Shown one piece after another: positions 58,351 to 64,000 of a stretch of 64,000 bases of DNA. The translations under genes were made by a program, and so were the position numbers. Every line of letters begins with the position of its first letter. The stretch's first letter is position 1. The notes below the pieces were generated by a model. That model saw nothing but the letters and a program-made list of their open reading frames with translations. It made no database searches and was not told the origin of the DNA. The stretch spans positions 99,842 through 163,841 of the forward strand of contig NZ_JOEY01000019.1 in the NCBI RefSeq assembly GCF_000718165.1, in the 5' to 3' direction. The stretch is from Streptomyces fulvoviolaceus (GTDB lineage: Bacteria; Actinomycetota; Actinomycetes; Streptomycetales; Streptomycetaceae).

Positions 58351-59772
58351 ATGCCCACGAAGATCGACTACGACTCGAGGATCCCCAACAACGTCGACCT
58401 CGCCGACGACCGCCGACTGCAGCGGGCCCTTGAGGGCTGGCAGCCGAAGTTCCTCAACTGGTGGGGCGAGATGGGCCCTTCACTGGAGAACCGGGGCGTC
58501 TACCTGCGCACCGCCGTGTCGGTGGGCCGCGACGGCTGGGCCCACTTCGACCACGTCAACCCGCCCGACTACCGCTGGGGCATCTTCCTGGCCGAGCCCA
58601 CCCCCGACCGGCGTGTCGCCTTCGGTGAGCACAAGGGCGAGCCGGTGTGGCAGCAGATACCCGGCGAGTACCGCGCCGACCTGCAGCGGCTGATCGTCAT
58701 ACAGGGCGACACCGAGCCGGCCTCCGTCGAACAGCAGCGCCTGCTGGGCCTGTCCGCGCCGAGCCTGTACGACCTGCGCAACCTCTTCCAGGTCAACGTG
58801 GAGGAGGGCCGGCATCTGTGGGCGATGGTCTACCTGCTGCACGCCTACTTCGGCCGGGAGGGCCGCGAGGAGGCCGAGGCGCTGCTCTACCGCAACTCCG
58901 GCAGCCCCGACTCGCCGCGCATCCTGGGCGCGTTCAACGAGGAGACCGCCGACTGGCTGGCCTTCTACATGTTCACGTACTTCACCGACCGGGACGGCAA
59001 GTACCAGCTCGGTTCACTCAAGGAGAGCGCCTTCGACCCGCTGTCGCGCACCTGCACCTTCATGCTGAAGGAGGAGGCGCACCACATGATGGTGGGCACG
59101 ACGGGTGTCGACCGGGTGGTGACCCGGAGCGCCCAACTCATCGGCGAGCACGACACGTTGGACATCGCGGCCTGCGGCGGCATCCCGCTGGACATCATCC
59201 AGAAGTACATCAACTTCCACTACACGGTCTCCCTCGACCTCTTCGGCGGCGAGACCTCCACCAACGCGGCCAACTACTACACCGCCGGGCTCAAGGGCCG
59301 CTGGCAGGAGGAGCGCCGGGGGGACGACCACCGGCTCACCGAGGACGGCGTCCGGTTGGACAAGCCGGGCGAGGACGGCGCCTGGGCGGTCGACGAGGTC
59401 CCCGCACTGCTCGCCCTCAACCTGGACCTGCGCGACGAGTACATCGCCGACTGCCAGACCGGCGTCAAGCGCTGGAACCGGATCCTGGACGAGCACGGCA
59501 TCGACATCCGGCTGAAGCTCCCGCACCCCGCTTTCAACCGCCACGTCGGCCTGGCCGCCGGTCACCACGTGACCCCTGAGGGCACGATCCTCGACGAGGA
59601 GACCTGGGAGGCGAGCCGCCGACGCTGGCTCCCGACCGCCGAGGACCTGGCCTTCGTACGGTCGTTGATGCAGCCGGTGTACGAGCGAGGGAAGATCGCG
59701 AGCTGGGTGGCACCGCCGGTCAACGGCATCAACGGCAAACCGTTCGACTACGAGTACGTCCGACTGGTGTGA
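58351..59772 (+). CDS. boxB: benzoyl-CoA 2,3-epoxidase, oxygenase subunit (BoxB)
   Basis: A 473-residue diiron protein. Probable iron ligands are the Glu/His pairs in VEEGRHLWAMVYLLHAYFG, FNEETADWLAFYMF and LKEEAHHMMVG. It opens with KIDYDSRIPNNVDLADDRRL, typical of BoxB. It epoxidises benzoyl-CoA using electrons from BoxA, an NADPH-dependent reductase. No boxA gene is visible in the window, so the electron donor must be encoded elsewhere. BoxC, BoxB and the ligase are consecutive, probably on one message. Confidence 0.93.
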   Translation: MPTKIDYDSRIPNNVDLADDRRLQRALEGWQPKFLNWWGEMGPSLENRGVYLRTAVSVGRDGWAHFDHVNPPDYRWGIFLAEPTPDRRVAFGEHKGEPVWQQIPGEYRADLQRLIVIQGDTEPASVEQQRLLGLSAPSLYDLRNLFQVNVEEGRHLWAMVYLLHAYFGREGREEAEALLYRNSGSPDSPRILGAFNEETADWLAFYMFTYFTDRDGKYQLGSLKESAFDPLSRTCTFMLKEEAHHMMVGTTGVDRVVTRSAQLIGEHDTLDIAACGGIPLDIIQKYINFHYTVSLDLFGGETSTNAANYYTAGLKGRWQEERRGDDHRLTEDGVRLDKPGEDGAWAVDEVPALLALNLDLRDEYIADCQTGVKRWNRILDEHGIDIRLKLPHPAFNRHVGLAAGHHVTPEGTILDEETWEASRRRWLPTAEDLAFVRSLMQPVYERGKIASWVAPPVNGINGKPFDYEYVRLV

Positions 59773-59782
59773 GGCGGTCCGG

Positions 59783-61318
59783 ATGCCCGAGGTGTTCAAC
59801 GCGGCGGAGTGGCTGGTCGACCGGCATCCGAGAGAGGGCAACGGCGCCCGTACGGCCGTGGTCACTCCTACTCGGAGCCTGTCCTACGAGGAACTGTCCG
59901 GCGAGGTCCGCCGGGTGGCCGCCGGACTGCGTGCCCTCGGTGTGCGGCCGGAGGAGCGCGTCCTGTTCTGCATGGCGGACGACATCGAGCTGTTCACCGG
60001 CATCCTCGCCGCCTTCCGCATCGGCGCGGTGGCCGTGCCCGCCTCGACCATGCTCACCGGGGCGGAACTGGGCAGCCTGATCGCGGACTGCCGTAGCCGA
60101 GTGGTGCTGGGGTCGGCGGAGTTCGTCTCGGTGGTGCGGACGGCCGTGCAGCAGGCCCCGGAGGTCGAGCACCTCGTGCTGGGCGGCGACTGGCGGCGAC
60201 TGCTGGACGCGGGCACCGACGAGGAGCCGTATCCCACCTGGCCGGACTCCCCCGCCCTGTGGCTGTACACCTCCGGCACCACGGGCACACCCAAGGCGGC
60301 GATGCACCGGCACGCCGACGTCAGGTTCGTGGCGGAGACCTACGGCCGGCAGGTGCTCGGCATCGGTCCCGAGGACCGCTGCCTGTCCGTCGCCAAGCTC
60401 TTCTTCGCCTACGGCCTCGGCAACTCGATGTTCTTCCCGCTGGCGGTGGGCGGGACGGCCGTACTGGAGCCCGCCCGCCCCTCCCCCGCGCTGTTCGCCA
60501 AGCGGGCGGCGACCGACCGGGCCACCGTCCTGTTCGGCGTGCCCGGGTTCCTCGGGGCGCTGCTCGCGAGCCTCGACGTGCCGGACGACGCGTTCGCGAC
60601 CGTACGCCTCGGTGTCTCGGCCGGTGAGGCGCTGCCGGCGCGGATCTACCGGGGGATGCTGGAGCGGTTCGGAGTCGAGGTGCTGGACGGCATCGGGTCG
60701 ACCGAGATGCTGCACATCTTCATGTCCAACCGGCAGGGGCAGGTCCATCCGGGCTCCTCCGGCGCACCTGTTCCGGGGTACACCGTGGAGTTGCGGGACG
60801 TCGAGGGCCGCATCGTGGAGGGCGACGGCGTGCCTGGCGAGCTCTACGTGCGCGGGGAGTCCGCCGCCGTCGGATACTGGTGCCGGGCCGAGACCAGCCG
60901 TCAGGTCTTCCTGGGCGACTGGGTGCGCACCGGAGACACCTACGTCCGCAACGGCGACGGCACCTACACCTGCATGGGCCGCACCAACGACCTGCTCAAG
61001 GCGGGCGGCATCTGGGTCTCGCCCGCCGAGGTCGAGGAGCGGCTGCTGGCCCATCCGGACGTGGCCGAGGTCGCCGTGGTGGGTGCGCGGGACGCGGACG
61101 GCCTGGACAAGCCGGTCGCCTGCGTGGTGCCGAGCCCCGGCCACGAGGTCGACCCGGACGCCCTGGTCGCCTGGTGCCGCGAAGGCCTGGCCGCCTTCAA
61201 GCGCCCGCGCGCGGTCATCGGGCTGCCCGAGCTGCCCCGTACGGCCACCGGCAAGATCCGCCGCAATGTGCTGCGCGCGATGGTCCGCGACGGTTCCTGG
61301 GCGGAGGAGGCGCGGTGA
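59783..61318 (+). CDS. benzoate-CoA ligase
   Basis: A 511-residue adenylate-forming ligase of the benzoate-CoA ligase family. Core motifs are LWLYTSGTTGTPKAAMHRH (about residues 160-178), AKLFFAYGLGNSMFFPL, DGIGSTEMLHIFMSN, GDWVRTGDTYVRN and the C-terminal catalytic Lys in RTATGKIRRNVL. It activates benzoate (or a hydroxy- or aminobenzoate) to the CoA ester, the entry step of the box pathway. The stop overlaps the amidohydrolase start. Confidence 0.91.
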   Translation: MPEVFNAAEWLVDRHPREGNGARTAVVTPTRSLSYEELSGEVRRVAAGLRALGVRPEERVLFCMADDIELFTGILAAFRIGAVAVPASTMLTGAELGSLIADCRSRVVLGSAEFVSVVRTAVQQAPEVEHLVLGGDWRRLLDAGTDEEPYPTWPDSPALWLYTSGTTGTPKAAMHRHADVRFVAETYGRQVLGIGPEDRCLSVAKLFFAYGLGNSMFFPLAVGGTAVLEPARPSPALFAKRAATDRATVLFGVPGFLGALLASLDVPDDAFATVRLGVSAGEALPARIYRGMLERFGVEVLDGIGSTEMLHIFMSNRQGQVHPGSSGAPVPGYTVELRDVEGRIVEGDGVPGELYVRGESAAVGYWCRAETSRQVFLGDWVRTGDTYVRNGDGTYTCMGRTNDLLKAGGIWVSPAEVEERLLAHPDVAEVAVVGARDADGLDKPVACVVPSPGHEVDPDALVAWCREGLAAFKRPRAVIGLPELPRTATGKIRRNVLRAMVRDGSWAEEAR

Positions 61319-62172
61319 TCGACAGCGAGACCGTGGTCGACGCGCACGTCCACGTCCCGCGGCTGTCCACACTCAAGCCGGACTGGTTCGAGTGGGCGCA
61401 GACCTTCTCCCGGGGCTATCCGTGGCGCGACGCCTACGACTCGCGGGGCGACCCCGTGCCCGAGCGGCTGGACGCCCTGCTGGAGTCGGAGGGCGTGGAC
61501 CGCGCGCTGCTGTTCTGCGAGTACAGTCCGCGCGTCACCGGCATCCAGCCGATCGAGGACCTGCTGCCGATCGTCGCGTACAACCCGGTCCGCTTCCGCC
61601 TGGTGGCGAACATCAATCCGCACCTGCACCACCCGGTGGTGGCGGAGGCCGAACGGCAACTGGACCTGGGCGCGGTCGCCGTCAAACTCCACCCGGTGCA
61701 CGGCGGGTTCGATCCCGCCGACAAGGAGTTGTACCCGCTGTACGCACGGTGTGCCGAGCGCGGTGTGCCGGTGATCGTGCACTCCGGCACGTCCAGCTTC
61801 CCCGGTGCCAGGGCCCGGTTCGGCGATCCGCAGCTGCTGCTCGACGCCGTGGAGGACTTCCCGGACGTGCAGTTCGTCTTCGCGCACGGCGGGCGGGGCT
61901 GGTGGTACGACACCGCGGCCTTCCTCGCCCTGACCCGGCCGAACGTCTGGCTGGACCTCGCAGGACTGCCACCGCGCAAACTGCCCGAGTACTACGCCCG
62001 TTTCGACCTGCCGAGGCTGGCCACCCGGTGGATCTTCGGCACCGACTGGCCGGGCGTCCCGGGTACGTCCCGCAACGTCGCCGCGCTGCGGGAACTGGGG
62101 CTGCCCGAGGAGACGTTGTGTGCGGTGTTGTCGGGCAACGCGGCCAAGGTGTTTCCCGGGTTGGGTGTCTAA
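61315..62172 (+). CDS. amidohydrolase-family protein (amidohydrolase_2, ACMSD-like)
   Basis: A 285-residue TIM-barrel metal-dependent hydrolase. Metal-site motifs are VVDAHVHVPRL (HxH), VAVKLHPVHGG, VPVIVHSGTSS and RWIFGTDWPGVPGT (Asp). Relatives include ACMSD-type decarboxylases and lactone hydrolases. It is coupled to the ligase (GTGA), so it should act on an aromatic acid or a ring-cleavage product, but it is not part of the known box pathway; a decarboxylase or amide/ester hydrolase supplying benzoate is possible. Confidence 0.85.
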   Translation: MIDSETVVDAHVHVPRLSTLKPDWFEWAQTFSRGYPWRDAYDSRGDPVPERLDALLESEGVDRALLFCEYSPRVTGIQPIEDLLPIVAYNPVRFRLVANINPHLHHPVVAEAERQLDLGAVAVKLHPVHGGFDPADKELYPLYARCAERGVPVIVHSGTSSFPGARARFGDPQLLLDAVEDFPDVQFVFAHGGRGWWYDTAAFLALTRPNVWLDLAGLPPRKLPEYYARFDLPRLATRWIFGTDWPGVPGTSRNVAALRELGLPEETLCAVLSGNAAKVFPGLGV

Positions 62173-63008
62173 CCCTCCAGTTGTTCCCAGCGCCGCTGGG
62201 CCGCCGTACTCCACTCGGCGTGCCTGCTGTGGAAGAGGCCGGCCGCCTTGGCGCCGCTCCAGCCCGGGGGCAGCAGCTTGGGCGGCAGCCGTGGGTCGAG
62301 GAACGGGAAGCGGCGCCACTCGTGCACCAGCATGGTCTGAGCCTGCAGGACGGCGTCACCGTCCGGCGGGCGCAGTCCGGTGAACTCGTCGATGAACGCC
62401 TCGTAGCGGTCCTCCACCTCGCTGAGGTCCCACGCGCGGGTCACCATCGCCGCCTCGCTGCCCACGGCGCCGTAGGTGGCGGTGAAGGACATCGCGTCGT
62501 CGGCGAGCCCGAGTTCCTTCAGGACGCCGAGGGCCTCCGCCTCGCGATCGGCGTGGGGCGTGATCCAGACGCCGGGCTCCGGGGAGCCGAAGCCGGCCCA
62601 GGTGAGGCGCGTGCGGACGCGGTGGCGCAGATCCCTCTTGGACTCGGGCACCGAGACCAGGACCACCAACCACGTTCCGTCCCAGGCGCGTTCGCCACTG
62701 CCGAAGTCGTATATGCGCTGCGCGCCCTCGGTCAGCAGCCGCCGCCCCGGCGGCGTGAGCACCCAGCGCACCCGGCGGCCCACCCGCTCCGAGGCCAGCC
62801 ACCCTTCCGCGGCGGTCCGGGCCAGCGCCTGCCGGGCCGACTTCTCCTCGACACCGAACATCGCCAACGCGTCCACCAGCGCCGAGGTCCACACCGGGGT
62901 GCCCTGGGGCAGTACGTACTCACCGAGCATCGTCGTCAGCAGCGACCGCGCGCTGACGTCACCGAGCTCCCGGCGCCTGCTGACCACCGGCCGCACACTC
63001 TCCGCCAT
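62169..63008 (-). CDS. PaaX-family transcriptional regulator
   Basis: A 279-residue regulator of the PaaX family: an N-terminal winged helix (ARSLLTTMLGEYVLPQGTPV; SARQALARTAAEGWLASERV), a central domain (AWDGTWLVVLVSVPESKRDL; VWITPHADREAEALGVLKEL) and a helical C-terminus (MLVHEWRRFPFLDPRLPP). PaaX proteins respond to aryl-CoA esters, usually phenylacetyl-CoA. Its position convergent to the box operon (4-bp overlap) makes benzoyl-CoA a natural effector here. ATG at 63008 is preferred; a TTG 39 bp upstream is possible. Confidence 0.88.
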   Translation of the reverse strand: MAESVRPVVSRRRELGDVSARSLLTTMLGEYVLPQGTPVWTSALVDALAMFGVEEKSARQALARTAAEGWLASERVGRRVRWVLTPPGRRLLTEGAQRIYDFGSGERAWDGTWLVVLVSVPESKRDLRHRVRTRLTWAGFGSPEPGVWITPHADREAEALGVLKELGLADDAMSFTATYGAVGSEAAMVTRAWDLSEVEDRYEAFIDEFTGLRPPDGDAVLQAQTMLVHEWRRFPFLDPRLPPKLLPPGWSGAKAAGLFHSRHAEWSTAAQRRWEQLEG

Positions 63009-63116
63009 GGCCTTCACTTCCCTCGCCGACCACTTCTCATTGAACAATATCTTTTGGGAACGGAAAGCATAAGTAGAGTGTTTGGCCCGGCCTATGGGGC
63101 CCGGGCCGCGGCGGCG

Positions 63117-63719
63117 TCAGACGGTCTCGTGGGCGAGCCGGTCGAAGGTGTCCCGCAGGTCGTCCGCGCCGGTGAACAGCACCGCCCGCATGCCGGCGTC
63201 CTTCGCGCCCGCCACGTTCGCGGGCTTGTCGTCCACGAACAGGCACTCCCCGGGCGGCACTTCGAGCCGCCCGGCCGTCCTGACGTAGATGTCGGGATCC
63301 GGCTTGCTGATGCCTTCCTCCGCGGACACGACGACCAGGTCCACGAGTTCGACGGCACCGAGGCGCGTCAGTTCGGCGCGACGGCCCGCACCGGCGTTGG
63401 CCAGGATGGCGGTGCGGTAGCGGGGCCGCAGCCTCCGAAGGAACCCCACGAGGCCCGGATCCAGGACCTCGTGGGCGCCCAACACGTCCAACAGGGACGG
63501 GAGTTCGGCCGCCGGGAGGCCTGTGAGCGACAGCAGTGCGCCATGGATCGCGTCCAACGAGCGGCCGCCTTCCCAACCGGCACCGATCGCGCGGCCCAGC
63601 GCCTCGGTCAGGAACCCGGGCGGCCTGCCGTGATCCGTCTCCCAGTCCGCCCGGGCGTGCATGGGTCCCTGGCGCACCAGGACACCACCCGCGTCCAGCA
63701 CCAACGCGGCGATCGCCAT
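63117..63719 (-). CDS. HAD-superfamily hydrolase, subfamily IA
   Basis: A 200-residue HAD protein: motif I LVLDAGGVLVRQ (nucleophile Asp about residue 8), motif II ILANAGAG, motif III Lys in GISKPDPDIY and motif IV FVDDKPANVAGA. The DxGGV form of motif I is typical of the epoxide-hydrolase-N-domain-like group rather than classical DxDxT phosphatases. It probably removes phosphate from a small metabolite. GGGAGG precedes the ATG at 63719. Confidence 0.87.
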   Translation of the reverse strand: MAIAALVLDAGGVLVRQGPMHARADWETDHGRPPGFLTEALGRAIGAGWEGGRSLDAIHGALLSLTGLPAAELPSLLDVLGAHEVLDPGLVGFLRRLRPRYRTAILANAGAGRRAELTRLGAVELVDLVVVSAEEGISKPDPDIYVRTAGRLEVPPGECLFVDDKPANVAGAKDAGMRAVLFTGADDLRDTFDRLAHETV

Positions 63720-63777
63720 CTCTGCCTCCCGTCCGTCGTACCCATGCAGCGTGGCATCAGGCCGGCGGGCGACGCAC

Positions 63778-63805
63778 CCCATGGTGGAGCGGGCTGCACC
63801 ATGGG
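63778..63805. promoter_or_regulatory. perfect 9-bp-arm palindrome in a divergent promoter
   Basis: CCCATGGTG (63778-63786) and CACCATGGG (63797-63805) are exact complements 10 bp apart, between the divergent HAD gene and the last gene of the window. Arms and spacing suit a dimeric repressor site spanning two helical turns; a stem-loop in the HAD leader is another option. Confidence 0.55.
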
Positions 63806-63906
63806 TTCGGGAGGACGGTCCCTCGTGGCGGCGGGCGGGCGACGGGATCGTGGTGGACAGAGATCGAAAGAGACCCACGCGTCCCCCACCCCGAAGGAAA
63901 GAACCC

Positions 63907-64000
63907 GTGAAGTCGCTGCTCGCCACCGTGAAGTCGGTCGTCGCCAACCTGCTGCTCTGGTCGTTCTTCGTGGGCGGCCTCGTCGCGAGCACCGCCTCCG
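63907..64000 (+). CDS. small membrane or secreted protein, N-terminal part (runs off window)
   Basis: GTG at 63907, with AAGGAAAG about 7 bp upstream, opens a frame that reaches the window end. The 31 visible residues begin MKSLLATVKSVVANLLLWSF and continue with a hydrophobic FVGGLVAS, an N-terminal membrane or signal segment. Nothing else can be said about its function. Confidence 0.55.
   Translation, partial: MKSLLATVKSVVANLLLWSFFVGGLVASTAS

Overview
The window is high-GC actinobacterial chromosome, almost certainly Streptomyces or a close relative. The evidence is the strong GC bias at third codon positions, frequent GTG/TTG starts, many ATGA/GTGA start-stop overlaps, several leaderless-looking starts, and gene families typical of the genus: an ECF42 sigma factor with DGPF/YCII proteins, a Cys-containing leader peptide before a sulfur operon, a mannosyltransferase pair, and a dispersed palindromic intergenic repeat in three copies. 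No rRNA, tRNA, CRISPR, IS element or prophage was seen.

Layout. 0-4.4 kb: end of an SDR gene, then a probable ECF42 regulon on the minus strand (DGPF-SnoaL fusion, DGPF protein, sigma factor, 40-aa ORF, drug-efflux MFS) with two near-identical promoters of the expected type. 4.4-9.2 kb: an SDR-glyoxalase-MFS operon whose SDR has His in place of the catalytic Tyr, a quinone oxidoreductase and a divergent methyltransferase. 9.4-14.4 kb: a short second Rho factor with a C-rich leader, a D,D-carboxypeptidase, and two GT-C mannosyltransferases. 14.5-20.4 kb: asparagine/glutamine use (glutaminase, aspartate ammonia-lyase, asparaginase, permease, FCD-type regulator). 20.6-25.3 kb: FAD amine/amino-acid oxidase, a collapsed ThDP enzyme, MHS transporter, Asp/Glu-racemase-like protein and LysR. 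25.3-28.9 kb: UppP, then a CrcB-DUF190-CrcB fluoride operon behind a fluoride-riboswitch-like element, then SMP-30 and a small winged-helix protein. 29-34.5 kb: GH42 beta-galactosidase with divergent LacI, methyltransferase/MerR pair, VOC protein, MarR.

34.6-44.5 kb: LysR divergent from a leader peptide and a nine-gene organosulfur operon (hydrolase, sulfurtransferase, ABC permease/ATPase, two lipoprotein substrate-binding proteins, FMN monooxygenase, acyl-CoA-dehydrogenase-like flavoprotein, GlcD-like oxidase). Almost every junction overlaps, so it is probably one transcript. 44.5-50.3 kb: AraC regulator, SseB-like protein, a permease-cysteine hydrolase-flavin monooxygenase operon of unknown substrate, and a small secreted-protein gene broken by a stop codon inside its signal peptide.

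50.3-63 kb: an aromatic-acid island. A branched-chain-type ABC importer (five genes) and a tannase/feruloyl-esterase-like enzyme are followed by benzoyl-CoA epoxidation genes (boxC, boxB, benzoate-CoA ligase, an amidohydrolase) and a convergent PaaX-family regulator. The importer and box promoters share the same long motif at identical spacing, so they are probably co-regulated. boxA and the later ring-cleavage aldehyde dehydrogenase are not in the window. The window ends with a HAD hydrolase and the start of a small membrane/secreted protein, with a perfect palindrome between them.
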